From Akkermansia massiliensis (GTDB lineage: Bacteria > Verrucomicrobiota > Verrucomicrobiia > Verrucomicrobiales > Akkermansiaceae): DNA of 64,000 nt. A model generated the notes under the pieces. The model saw only the letters and a program-made list of their open reading frames with translations. It did no database searches and was not told the DNA's origin. The DNA is taken from NCBI RefSeq assembly GCF_023516715.1, contig NZ_JAMGSI010000001.1, positions 620,001 through 684,000 of the forward strand, written 5' to 3'. Positions 50,781 through 59,404 of the stretch are shown here, in pieces. Position numbers and translations under genes: made by a program. Numbering within the stretch: the stretch's first letter is position 1; each line of letters begins with the position of its first letter.

Positions 50781-52142
50781 ATGAATAAAATTACTTCTAT
50801 CAACGGAACCCTCATAGCTTCTCTGAATGAACTGAATGAACATGTGGAGAATGGAACTGCCCATGTTACAGAGGAAGAGCGTACTGCATGGAATAATCAA
50901 ACCACGGTCAAGGCCAAGGGGATTCTCATTGCCACCCAGGAAGACCTTGACGAGCATACCGGGAACAAGGCCATCCATGTGACGGAAGACGAACGCGCCG
51001 CGTGGAACGCCAAGGCGGATGCTGCCGCTCTTTCTGCAAAAGCCGACGCGTCTTCCTTCAATGTGCACAAGGATGATGCCGTAGTCCACATAACAGCGAA
51101 AGAACGTGAAACGTGGAACGGCAAGCAGGACAAACTGACAGATGAAGCGGGCAATATGACGCTGGACGGAGGACTAACGGCTCAGGGCGGAACATTTTCC
51201 GATGCGGTTAATGCTAACGGAGGCATCAACATCCCGCTTGCCGCGGGAGCCGTGACTAATACTGCGGCCGTCAACCGGATATATGCTGCCGGGCTTGCCG
51301 CCGTGGCCGAGACATACAACCTGCAGATTTACCTTGATGCCGCGATTACTACCACCACCAATAATGCTGCCGTGACGGAGCGGGTGTCGGGGCAGCTCAT
51401 GAGGGTTACCGTGCCGGCCAGACAGTCGTCATCTGTCAATATGGGCCTGGATCACTCTCTTATAGGCCGCGCCAATTACAGCAAATTTGGCGGATTTACC
51501 CTGCCAGTCCGGATGTCAGCCTATAAAGCCACTATCAAGATAACGCTAGGCATGGGTGACGGACAGGTGTCGGTGAGGACGGATAGAGACGTTGACGATT
51601 ACACTAGGGTGCACACTAGCGCTGAGCACTTTGGCGAGGTGCTGGATGTGACTATATCTGACACAAGAGATTCTGAGTCCAGAGGGTACTGGGTCAGAGT
51701 CAGAGAGATTTATTACTCCCGTTCAGCGGGGAGGAAGTTTGTCAAGACTACGAGGGCATTATTACCCCTTGACGGCAACACAGCCGTGCCCGCATCCATC
51801 AGCGGGCTGGTGTATCACCAGTACCGTGACGGTGGCTGGGATACTGACAATTATGGGACGTTGTGGCTAATGACAGGCGGCTACGATAATCGCTGCTGCA
51901 TACGCATCGCCAATGTGCGGGGCATACATACCTACAACTCGGTAGGATTTAACGCATGCCACCTGGACATCTACAACAGTACAAACGCCACAACTGTGGA
52001 CATAGGCGCTCCGCGCATTATGCAGCGATACATGGACGGTTATAACCCTGCGTATTATGGATTTTCGGCCATCGAGTATAACGCGATCAAGTCCGAGACG
52101 ATAGAGGATTTTATTGATCCGGATACTCAAGATCAAGCCTGA
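50781..52142 (+). CDS. Orphan phage tail-fibre-like protein
   Basis: 453 residues from the ATG at 50,781; the ORF is open further upstream (GTG 50,520), but that part reads as a different protein. Three copies of a unit ending H-V/I-T-x-x-E-R-x-A/T-W-N (about residues 27-36, 60-69 and 97-106) are the short repeats seen in phage tail fibres and collar proteins. A Gly/Ser/Thr/Asn-rich middle and a distal beta-rich domain with many Tyr/Asp (receptor-binding-like) follow. No other virion gene is nearby, so this is a remnant of a prophage or a captured fibre. Codon use is more mixed than in neighbouring core genes. Confidence 0.72.
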   Translation: MNKITSINGTLIASLNELNEHVENGTAHVTEEERTAWNNQTTVKAKGILIATQEDLDEHTGNKAIHVTEDERAAWNAKADAAALSAKADASSFNVHKDDAVVHITAKERETWNGKQDKLTDEAGNMTLDGGLTAQGGTFSDAVNANGGINIPLAAGAVTNTAAVNRIYAAGLAAVAETYNLQIYLDAAITTTTNNAAVTERVSGQLMRVTVPARQSSSVNMGLDHSLIGRANYSKFGGFTLPVRMSAYKATIKITLGMGDGQVSVRTDRDVDDYTRVHTSAEHFGEVLDVTISDTRDSESRGYWVRVREIYYSRSAGRKFVKTTRALLPLDGNTAVPASISGLVYHQYRDGGWDTDNYGTLWLMTGGYDNRCCIRIANVRGIHTYNSVGFNACHLDIYNSTNATTVDIGAPRIMQRYMDGYNPAYYGFSAIEYNAIKSETIEDFIDPDTQDQA

Positions 52143-52209
52143 TACCATGATTGCAGATAGATAGTTACAGCTACAGTTTCCATGTCTCGGAGAGTGGGAC
52201 AAGTTCACG

Positions 52210-52368
52210 ATGACAGCCGTGTACCGGGACGCGGACGGCTACACTCACACTAACCGTTACGCCCAGGACAACATTCTCACCGAAGCCCTCTCCCGCCCAC
52301 CGCAGGAGAGGGCTTCTTTATACCCGCAGTGCACGGCAATTTCCCGCAGTACATTGTTTCCAAAATGA
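52210..52368 (+). pseudogene. Short phage-like open frame after the tail fibre
   Basis: 52 codons from the ATG at 52,210; the frame is open upstream as far as a stop at about 52,158 (L-Q-F-P-C-L-G-E-W-D-K-F-T-M-T-A-V-Y-R-D in pieces). The hydrophilic, Tyr-rich start resembles phage structural fragments, but the terminator hairpin lies inside it, so it is probably only the tail of a lost gene. Confidence 0.35.
52282..52320 (+). terminator. Strong terminator after the phage remnant
   Basis: A perfect 12-bp stem (52,282-52,293 with 52,305-52,316), 11-base loop, T-rich tail. It would stop transcription from the tail-fibre side before it reaches ssrA. Confidence 0.85.
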
Positions 52369-52454
52369 TTTACAGTGTACTACTGTTTGTACTGAAGTTT
52401 TGGATAAATAAAAATCGCAAGTACTGTATTTCAAGCACTTGCGATTAAAATAAA

Positions 52455-52814
52455 TGGTGGAGGCGACGGGAGTCGAACCCGTGTCCTGAAGGCCGTTGAT
52501 GCCGGCATCTCCATGTTCAGACGCATATTGCTGCTTTCGCGGCCGCTTCGTCATGCGCCAACTAGGCAGGCTCGCTAGTTGCCTGTGGAAGTCTCGTGCG
52601 TTGCGCGGCAACCCCGCATTGCACCAGCCTGCTGAATGTTCGTCGTCCCCTCTAGCAGGCGTTGAGGTTCTGACGCGGCTGAACTAATTAGGCAGCCAGA
52701 GCAAGGTCGTTAGACTCTGCATTTATTTTTTTAATCGGCTTTTTAGAAGGCCAGCCGATTAACCTTCACATGCAGCCAGCACCTCAGACTTCCAGTCGAA
52801 ACCATGGCGCCCCC
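52455..52814 (-). ncRNA. ssrA: tmRNA
   Basis: 360 nt, CCA encoded. The tRNA-like ends pair (52,808-52,814 with the seven bases before the discriminator near 52,459-52,465, one G-U pair). The 3' part carries the T-arm GGGTTCGACTCCC. The tag reading frame lies at 52,688-52,720: resume codon GCA, then GAG TCT AAC GAC CTT GCT CTG GCT GCC TAA, i.e. a proteolysis tag ending N-D-L-A-L-A-A. A helix formed by the AATCGGCT and AGCCGATT segments (52,734-52,761) is a pseudoknot-1-type stem. It rescues stalled ribosomes with SmpB. The 3' end faces the phage remnant. Confidence 0.95.
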
Positions 52815-52895
52815 ATATGTATTTACCGGTAGAGACAAAAAATCCCGCCATGGCGTTCAGGCAGGAATTATTTTATTTACCGGTGGTGATGCAAG

Positions 52896-52972
<77 letters not shown>

Positions 52973-53186
52973 TTTGACTTGCGTCGTGTACCGCGTAAGC
53001 GGTGAGAGGAATATAGGTTTTTCTTCGGGAAAGTCAAGATGTTTGTAAGATGATTTGAGAAAAAAATCTCATTTTTTCTCTTCCCGGGAGAGGAGTCCTT
53101 CAAAGACAGGCCGTTGATTCCGGAGCGCAGAAAGAGGGGAAAGGCGTTGCGTCACGGAATGGGCTGTGGCACACTGAACGGAGAAA

Positions 53187-55337
53187 ATGAGCGAGTTCAA
53201 GGTGATCAGGTCGCCGATGGAGGCATTGAAGGAGTACTTCGGCTTTTCCAGTTTGAGGGAGGGACAGGACCGCGTGGTGGCTTCCATCATGGAAGGCCGC
53301 AACGTGCTGGTGGTGATGCCCACCGGGGGAGGGAAATCCCTGTGCTACCAGCTTCCCGCCTTGTGCCGGGACGGGGTCTGCCTGGTGGTCAGCCCGTTGA
53401 TCGCCCTGATGAAAGACCAGGTGGACGCCCTTGCCGCCAGAGGGATTCCCGCCACCATGATCAACAGCTCCCTGAGCTTTCCTGAACAAAGGGAACGCCT
53501 GGCCGGCATGAAGGACGGGGCGTTCAAGCTGGTGTATGTGGCTCCGGAGCGTTTCGGCCATGAGGGGTTCATGCGTGCTCTGGCGGAGGTGGACGTGAAT
53601 ATGGTTGCCGTGGATGAGGCTCACTGCCTGAGCCAGTGGGGGCATGATTTCCGTCCGGATTATTTGAAGCTGGGCAGGGCTATTGAAGCGATGGGGCGCC
53701 CGCAGGTAGCGGCTCTGACCGCCACGGCCACTCCCCGCGTGCGGGAGGATATTCTGGAACATTTGAGGCTGGACGACCCGGTGACGATTGTACGGGGGTT
53801 TGCGCGGGAAAACCTGCATTTCCGCATTACGGCTTGCGATACGCACAAGGACAAGTACAAGAGGCTGTACGAGCTGGTGAAGCGCCATAAGACGGGTATT
53901 ATGTATTGCTCCACCCGCAAAAAGGTGGAGCAGGTCCATGAGGCTCTTTCCGAACTTGGCCTGAACGTGACGGCTTACCACGCGGGCATGACGGATGAGC
54001 AGCGGGAAGAGGCTCAGAACGCCTTCATGAACCGCCATGCGGACATCGTCATTGCCACGAATGCGTTTGGCATGGGCATTGACCGTGCCGACGTCAGGTT
54101 TGTGGCCCATTTTGAGGTTCCCGGCAGTGTGGAGGCCTATTACCAGGAAGCTGGCCGTGCCGGCCGCGACGGGGATGAAGCCTATTGCGAGCTTTTGTTC
54201 AACCACGCGGATTTGCGGACCCAGGAGTTTTTTATTGAGGGGGTGAATCCGGGCGTTCCGCTGATTGTGGAACTGTACGAGTTGTTAAGGAAGCATTGCA
54301 GTGCGGAAACCCACGATGTGGCGTGGTCCATGGAGGAGATGGGGGAACGCCTCAAATGCCGGAATGCCATGCAGGTGGGGGCCGCCCTGTCCGTTCTCAT
54401 GCGCAATGGCGCGATCAGCCGCCATGACGTTCCGGGGCAGCGCGTGAAGCTTACCAGAGTGACGGACCCCGCCGTAAGCGGCTTGAAGATTCCTCTGGAC
54501 GAACAGGCCCTGCGGGAAAAAGAGGTAAGGGACCGGGAAAAACTGAAGGCGGTAACGGAGTTCGCTTATTCCACCGGCTGCCGCCAGCAGTGGATTTTGA
54601 ATTACTTCGGGGAGGAGGATGGCGCCCCGTGCGGCCGCTGCGACCAGTGCCTGACGCTGGGGGTGGAGGAAGGCCAATCGTTGGGCGAGGAGGAAACCAG
54701 GGTTGTCCGGCAGGCGCTGAGCGGGATTGCGCGCGCGTCCGTGCGCATGGCGGACGGTTCCTGGCAGGGAAGGTGGGGCAGGACGAAAATCATCCAGATG
54801 CTCAAGGGGGCGAAGAATCAGGAAATTTTAAAAACTTCCCTGGCCCGGCTGAGTACGTATGGCATCCTTTCCCGGTGGAGCGAGGACGACATCCGCCAGC
54901 TGTTCCGCGCCATGCAGATGGCGGGCCTGACCAAAATGAGCGGAGAAGCGGACCGCCCCCTGATTACCCTGAGCCCGAAAGGTAATGAAGTGATGATGGG
55001 GCGGAAGGAGGCCTCCATGATTTGGCCTCTTGCCCGCAGAGGAAAAGCTTCTGCCCCCTCGGGACAGACTAGGGTGCGCTCCACGGGGGATTTGGCCGCC
55101 CTGGGCGAGTTTGACGAAGATTTGTTTTTGAAATTGAAGGAGCTCAGGAATGAGCTGGCCCGTGAAGCCGGAATTCCGGCTTATGCCGTATTCCACAATT
55201 CCACCCTGGAAGGGTTGGCCAGGCTGAAACCCACCACCCGCCGGGGAGCCATGAACGTCCACGGCATCGGGGAGCAGAAGGCCGCGAAGTATCTGGATGA
55301 TTTTCTGGAAGTGATCGCAGAGCATTGCGAGGTTTAA
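53187..55337 (+). CDS. recQ: ATP-dependent DNA helicase RecQ
   Basis: 716 residues. Motif 0 L-R-E-G-Q, Walker A T-G-G-G-K-S (46-51), DEAH box D-E-A-H-C-L-S-Q-W-G-H-D-F-R-P (about 143-157), motif VI Q-E-A-G-R-A-G-R-D-G. The zinc site C-R-Q-Q-W-I-L-N-Y-F-G ... C-G-R-C-D-Q-C-L (about 465-490) belongs to the RQC region, followed by a winged helix. An HRDC domain ends the protein (about 640-716). 3'-5' helicase for recombination and replication restart. It is close to E. coli RecQ in length plus about 100 residues. No operon partner is visible. Confidence 0.96.
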   Translation: MSEFKVIRSPMEALKEYFGFSSLREGQDRVVASIMEGRNVLVVMPTGGGKSLCYQLPALCRDGVCLVVSPLIALMKDQVDALAARGIPATMINSSLSFPEQRERLAGMKDGAFKLVYVAPERFGHEGFMRALAEVDVNMVAVDEAHCLSQWGHDFRPDYLKLGRAIEAMGRPQVAALTATATPRVREDILEHLRLDDPVTIVRGFARENLHFRITACDTHKDKYKRLYELVKRHKTGIMYCSTRKKVEQVHEALSELGLNVTAYHAGMTDEQREEAQNAFMNRHADIVIATNAFGMGIDRADVRFVAHFEVPGSVEAYYQEAGRAGRDGDEAYCELLFNHADLRTQEFFIEGVNPGVPLIVELYELLRKHCSAETHDVAWSMEEMGERLKCRNAMQVGAALSVLMRNGAISRHDVPGQRVKLTRVTDPAVSGLKIPLDEQALREKEVRDREKLKAVTEFAYSTGCRQQWILNYFGEEDGAPCGRCDQCLTLGVEEGQSLGEEETRVVRQALSGIARASVRMADGSWQGRWGRTKIIQMLKGAKNQEILKTSLARLSTYGILSRWSEDDIRQLFRAMQMAGLTKMSGEADRPLITLSPKGNEVMMGRKEASMIWPLARRGKASAPSGQTRVRSTGDLAALGEFDEDLFLKLKELRNELAREAGIPAYAVFHNSTLEGLARLKPTTRRGAMNVHGIGEQKAAKYLDDFLEVIAEHCEV

Positions 55338-55469
55338 AAAGGTTTTCCGGACCGCTTGCACCATGTCCGCGCCGCCGTGGGGGAACTGATGGCCCTTGTT
55401 TTCCCATGGTCCGGCCGCTGAATGTTCCTGCGGGGTTATATTTGCAGGTGAAAAACGGCTTCCGGTTGA
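55338..55469. other. Start of the recQ-tRNA-Ser intergenic region
   Basis: No gene found in these 130 bp; the minus-strand frame over it is a shadow. The following bases hold a gene remnant (next entry). Confidence 0.4.
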
Positions 55470-55589
55470 TTTTATGTTGGGAGGACGTTTGTCCGTCTCT
55501 TGAATCCGGACGGGAAATTCCAGTGGGAGGTGGCGCTGAAACCCGGTGAAGAAAAGGAACTGACCTGCCAATATGCCTGCCTGGAGTAA
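55470..55589 (+). pseudogene. Possible remnant of a DUF4139-type protein C-terminus
   Basis: An open frame of 39 codons ending in a stop at 55,587-55,589. Its translation F-V-R-L-L-N-P-D-G-K-F-Q-W-E-V-A-L then L-K-P-G-E-E-K-E-L-T-C-Q-Y resembles the conserved C-terminal strand pair of DUF4139 (MuiA-like) proteins (W-x-x-x-L-K-P-G-E-x-K-x-L). It has no start or upstream domain, so it would be the last piece of a deleted gene. Weak evidence. Confidence 0.35.
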
Positions 55590-55612
55590 TTCCTGCCTGT
55601 ACTATTTATGTA

Positions 55613-55641
55613 TTGACTTCATTTTGGGAAGTGTGTAGTTT
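55613..55641 (+). promoter_or_regulatory. Promoter of tRNA-Ser
   Basis: -35 TTGACT (55,613-55,618) and -10 TAGTTT (55,636-55,641), 17 bp apart, 24 bp before the tRNA. Confidence 0.65.
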
Positions 55642-55664
55642 CTTTTCCACACATTACCCAAGAC

Positions 55665-55757
55665 GGAGCGGTGGCTGAGAGGCTGAAAGCACTCCTTTGC
55701 TAAAGGAACGTACTGGCAAAACCGGTACCGAGGGTTCGAATCCCTCCCGCTCCGCCA
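55665..55757 (+). tRNA. tRNA-Ser (GCU)
   Basis: A full class II tRNA with long variable arm and encoded CCA (55,755-55,757). Acceptor 55,665-55,671 with 55,747-55,753; anticodon loop TTGCTAA with anticodon GCT; T-loop GGTTCGAATCC. Confidence 0.96.
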
Positions 55758-55773
55758 AAACATTTTTCTTCTT

Positions 55774-55808
55774 AAGAGTCTGTATTTTAACGATACAGGC
55801 TCTTTTTT
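55774..55808 (+). terminator. Terminator after tRNA-Ser
   Basis: A 12-bp stem with one T-G pair (55,774-55,785 with 55,793-55,804) followed by T residues, 17 bp after the CCA end. Confidence 0.9.
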
Positions 55809-56741
55809 GCTTTTTTGGCAGGTGTTGCAAGAAGAGAGAAAGGATCATTTGCCTTTTAGTCAAATGCCTGGCTGCACTGGTTTAGAAACTGGCAAGGGAG
55901 AGTTGCATGGAGATACAGTTCAGCAAGCTATCTCTGCCGGAGTTCTTCCAGCGTATGAATGGCAAGGCCGGGGAATGAGGTGAGCATGAAAGAAGCCTGA
56001 TTGTTCTGAAATTATTAATGGGGGAGGATTAAAAAATGGCGATGCTGTCCCTTTCCATTATTTGCTGCAGCGAATATGGTTTTTTATTGATTGATTTTCT
56101 CTGTGAAGCTTTTATTAAAAATGGATAATGTATCCTCTTTATGAAAACCATTCTTTTTTATTGTGGGCATTTTACCTTGTCCTCTCTTACGGGAGCGGAA
56201 CACCGTTCCTGTGGTATGGGACAAGCGGAAAAAACAGGGTTGTTCCGGATAGCCCCATTGCACTTTCCATGCAGGGAGAACGGTGGGAGGACCCTGTCTC
56301 CGGATGCTTTGGCCAGTTTTATGTTTAAAAATCAGGGAAAGATTCCTATTTATCTTCTTGACTTTTTTGACGTAGGGAAAGAAAAGCTTTTTTCTCTGAG
56401 AGGGATCATTTGCAATGACGAGGAGAAAAAGTGCTGTATTACATGCCACGTCTCAAGATTGAGTTGTGCCATCCACTGAGGTATGTGGATTTGCTCCTTG
56501 GCGGCATTTACGTTGTATCTTTCCCTTTGCCAAAGCTTATCAAGGATCGATATCCGGAAGGACTTCCTTAAGGGAAATCCTTCCTAACGGGGGAGTATGA
56601 AAATCAATTTGGCCGTAATTGCTTTAAAGGGAAACCAGTTTCCTTCCCGCCGGGTTTACGGTAGGGGAGTAGTCCGTGGCTTTCATGAATTCCCATGCTC
56701 GCTCATCTTGGCACGAAGCGGGCTCTTACCGGGGTTCTCTC
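55809..56741. other. Non-coding, apparently decayed stretch
   Basis: About 930 bp with many short frames on both strands but no family I recognise and no consistent coding signal. It adjoins a clear pseudogene on its right, so it is best read as relics of lost genes. A 25-bp AAGGA...TCCTT hairpin at about 56,557-56,583 is the only structure noticed. Confidence 0.5.
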
Positions 56742-57147
56742 TCAGGGGGGAAAGAGGGTGCATACCGTTTCCCGCACTTCGTCAAGTCATTTGGCACGGA
56801 TGTCCGGAGTGCTGGCTACAAGGATGCAGAACATTTTTCTTTCAAAAACATGCACGCTGCAGAAAGCGAAGATGCAGTCTTTAAAAGCCGGGGCTGTCCC
56901 CACCAGTTAGGATGGATGATGACAATGCCGTCAACTTCCCTGGTTTCCGGCTGATGGAGAGCTGTCCAGGCGTTTTCCCGGGATGTCGCTGACCAGTTCC
57001 ATGTCCGGCCGAACGGGGTTGGAGTGCTCCCGGCAGAGGTCATGAAAGCGGATGGTGTGGCCCTGTTCCTTGAGTACATGTACTGCCGTGGCGGCAATTG
57101 CTGCATTAAAACTGTGCTTGTAGGAATGTCCTAAGATGACGGATATT
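56742..57147 (-). pseudogene. NAD(P)H-dependent flavodoxin-like oxidoreductase pseudogene (KefF/MdaB type)
   Basis: Three frames in succession match one protein family. First V-I-L-G-H-S-Y-K-H-S-F-N-A-A-I-A and E-Q-G-H-T-I-R-F-H-D-L (around 57,040-57,140). Then, in another frame after a shift near 56,960, V-D-G-I-V-I-I-H-P-N-W-W-G-Q-P. Then, in a third frame, F-E-R-K-M-F-C-I-L-V-A-S-T-P-D and L-D-E-V-R-E-T-V, broken by a stop. The stretch normally joining the last two blocks is deleted, and no start codon is in place. The intact family reduces quinones with NAD(P)H and FMN. Clearly non-functional. Confidence 0.8.
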
Positions 57148-57211
57148 TCATGTCCGTTTGTGAATGTTCTTTGTGTGCTTGCGGCAATGCATTGTTTCGG
57201 AAAGAGAGAAG

Positions 57212-58117
57212 TTATTTCTTTTTCTTAAGAAGCCGGTCATGTGCAAGGCGATGCTTTCCTTTGTAGAGAAAGTCAGTTTTATTGTTCCTGCCGACGGTGC
57301 GATCAATCAAATTAGGAATTTCCTCTTTGGTATAGCCGGCTTGAAGAAGGAACTCTTCGACTTTGGAATATTTACCAGGAAAGATGGAAACAAGAATTTC
57401 CATAAAAGATTTTTCCAGGTCTTTAGTTTCGTCTTCGATTACTTGATTTCTAGAGTTAATAAATGATTCACCATCAGCAACTTCGTTGAGAAGATTCCAA
57501 AGCTCTGAAATTTGTTCTTGAGATTCAATATAAATAGTTTTATTTTCTTTTAAGTTTTTAGATTCTCCGTTTGTTTCTTTATATTCCGTGATTCTGTAGG
57601 GATTATGTTCTTTTGATTCTTTGAATTGTTTTAATATTTTTGCATAATAAGGCAAAAATATATGATGGATAATCTGTTTTTTAGAAGATTCTTTCATATC
57701 ATTCGAATCCTTAATAAGTCTTATATATTTATCGAGGAATAGACAAATCTCGGATTTTTGATTGATATCGGCCATTTCATCAATCTCAACTTCCGGTTCG
57801 GTTTTCTGATATGTTTTAAAGGAAAATAACGGAGCTGAGGCGACAAGATAACAATGCCATATTTTGTCGCTCAATTCAGTATTAATATTATTTTGCGTCG
57901 TTAAACCGAAGGTAAATGTATGTTTTTCGGCATTTTTATAAAAGGATTTAAAATGCTGATATTCTAGCAAATCCGAAAGTTTCTGGATAGTGGCAGATGG
58001 TTGTTTAAATTGATCTAAGCAGGCAGGACTTTTCAGAGAAGAATCAGCCATAACAATAGGACACAACGAAATGAGTAGACTAATGATAGATATATACATA
58101 AATGATAGTACTTTCAT
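57212..58117 (-). CDS. AT-rich gene, secreted hypothetical protein (partner of the next gene)
   Basis: 301 residues. A signal peptide (M-K-V-L-S-F-M-Y-I-S-I-I-S-L-L-I-S-L-C-P-I-V-M-A, cleavage near residue 24) precedes a largely helical, charged protein rich in Lys, Glu, Asn and Ile, ending in a basic tail (K-K-K-K). No family recognised. It starts within the last codons of the upstream gene (58,114-58,117, ATGA overlap), so the two are translated together. GC is far below the neighbouring genes, suggesting recent transfer. A domain of unknown function whose partner has Ig-like features; effector, toxin or immunity roles can be guessed but not supported. Confidence 0.72.
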   Translation of the reverse strand: MKVLSFMYISIISLLISLCPIVMADSSLKSPACLDQFKQPSATIQKLSDLLEYQHFKSFYKNAEKHTFTFGLTTQNNINTELSDKIWHCYLVASAPLFSFKTYQKTEPEVEIDEMADINQKSEICLFLDKYIRLIKDSNDMKESSKKQIIHHIFLPYYAKILKQFKESKEHNPYRITEYKETNGESKNLKENKTIYIESQEQISELWNLLNEVADGESFINSRNQVIEDETKDLEKSFMEILVSIFPGKYSKVEEFLLQAGYTKEEIPNLIDRTVGRNNKTDFLYKGKHRLAHDRLLKKKK

Positions 58118-59106
58118 AAAATTTCACCTTCATCAGAGTTTCTTTTAAATTCTAATCCAAATTTTACAATAGTTATAGTTATAGACATTTTTATTGCTTC
58201 TATATTGAATATTTGGTTTGTTTTCCCTAATGAAATGGTATCTTTATTTTCTTCTTTTAAATTAATATATTTTTTACATATCCACCAGAAATTTTGTGGA
58301 TTCACTCCCGACTTGCGAATTGCGTTAAGGTTAACTACTGTATCTCCTGTCTCAGCAACCATGTCATAAAGATTATTTTTATCTCTTATTCTAACAATTT
58401 TATTAACTCCGTGTCCTGTATGTGCTGATGCTAGTACCGGTTTTTTTGAATTATTGTCTCTCTCAGGCCATTCAAGACCTCCGTCTCGCTCAACAGCGTT
58501 AATTTTTTTAAAACTTACATTAGTGGGCAATAAGGTTAATTCAATGAATCCTATGAGACCATACTTTCCTTTCGGGAATTTAATTTTTTTGGTATCAACT
58601 TTATCGTTGCCATCTTCTGTTTCAATTTCTCCACTAAATTTCTTTGCCTCTATCTTTGTAGGAACTTTGATATTAATTGAAATCTTTGCTTCCTTCCCTT
58701 CACTGGTTTGGGCAACAATTTGAACGTTCGTATCTTTTGTTAATGATTTTTTTGCAATTAGACTAATCTTTTGTGATCCTTTTAATAAGTCGGCCTTTGT
58801 TTCTTCGAAGCCGTTTCCTTTAATATTCCAAGTAAGTTCCTTGATGTCGCCTTTAGGTTTTCCAACAAGTAAAAATGTGATTTTTTCTCCGATACCGATA
58901 TCTGTTCTTTTTCGATCTTCTTCCTTATCTAATCCTTTCTTAATATAATAATCTGCTGAACATAATTGTGTTTGAGATTTGATCTTAAGAGAAGCAGAAG
59001 CTTCTTGCTCCGTTTCTTCAAGATCGTCATTATTATCGTTTGCTAATAAATTGTTGCAACTGTACAGAATTCCTAAAAAGCAAACAAGATGAGAGAGATA
59101 TTTCAT
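58114..59106 (-). CDS. AT-rich gene, secreted Ig-like hypothetical protein
   Basis: 330 residues. The N-terminus (M-K-Y-L-S-H-L-V-C-F-L-G-I-L-Y-S-C) could be a lipoprotein signal (C17; Tyr at -2 is unusual) or a plain signal peptide. Residues about 68-165 look like a bacterial Ig-like domain that opens with I-G-I-G-E-K-I-T-F-L-L and has W-N-I-K-G-N-G-F. The C-terminal part (about 190-300) contains L-T-L-L-P-T-N-V-S-F-K-K-I-N-A-V-E-R, which I recall from families encoded beside phage-like contractile or T6SS-related genes, although none is present here. First gene of the pair. Function unknown. Confidence 0.72.
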   Translation of the reverse strand: MKYLSHLVCFLGILYSCNNLLANDNNDDLEETEQEASASLKIKSQTQLCSADYYIKKGLDKEEDRKRTDIGIGEKITFLLVGKPKGDIKELTWNIKGNGFEETKADLLKGSQKISLIAKKSLTKDTNVQIVAQTSEGKEAKISINIKVPTKIEAKKFSGEIETEDGNDKVDTKKIKFPKGKYGLIGFIELTLLPTNVSFKKINAVERDGGLEWPERDNNSKKPVLASAHTGHGVNKIVRIRDKNNLYDMVAETGDTVVNLNAIRKSGVNPQNFWWICKKYINLKEENKDTISLGKTNQIFNIEAIKMSITITIVKFGLEFKRNSDEGEIL

Positions 59107-59340
59107 AAATATGCTAAAATACGTATTTTAAATTGAATCTTTTGTAAAGAAAAATGATTTAATTTTTAATAATGATATTTATTATAATTATTATATAAGT
59201 GAATTTGTAATATGGAAAATACATAATAGGAATGTTTCTGTGCATTACTAGAAAGCTTCTCCTGTTTAGATACCTGAAAGATGTCTGTCTTCTTATATCC
59301 AGGTCCAATCAGCATCATGGGATTGATGCCGTGTCCTTCC
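59107..59340. other. AT-rich upstream region of the secreted pair
   Basis: Very AT-rich DNA, containing on the minus strand a TTTACA word and TA-rich -10-like words about 17 bp apart just before the start at 59,106. It is probably the promoter of the AT-rich operon and marks the edge of the low-GC insert. Confidence 0.5.
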
Positions 59341-59373
59341 AAGAAAAAGCGCCTCCTGAACAGGAGGCGCTTT
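59341..59373 (-). terminator. Terminator of sucCD
   Basis: A perfect 13-bp stem (59,346-59,358 with 59,361-59,373) with a two-base loop. On the minus strand it is followed by TTCTT (59,341-59,345). It lies about 30 bp beyond the sucD stop codon. Confidence 0.92.
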
Positions 59374-59404
59374 AGGATTTGATTGGGAGTGTGTAAATGA
59401 GGGC

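Noticed and set aside
52455-52814. Att-type direct repeat of the ssrA 3' end near the fucosidase side
   Set aside because: Looked for a second copy of the last bases of ssrA between 48 and 50.4 kb and saw none, so the phage integration idea rests only on position.
56084-56479. Overlapping frames on both strands in the decayed region
   Set aside because: No resemblance to any family and no consistent start or ribosome-binding site; probable chance frames in AT-mixed relic DNA.
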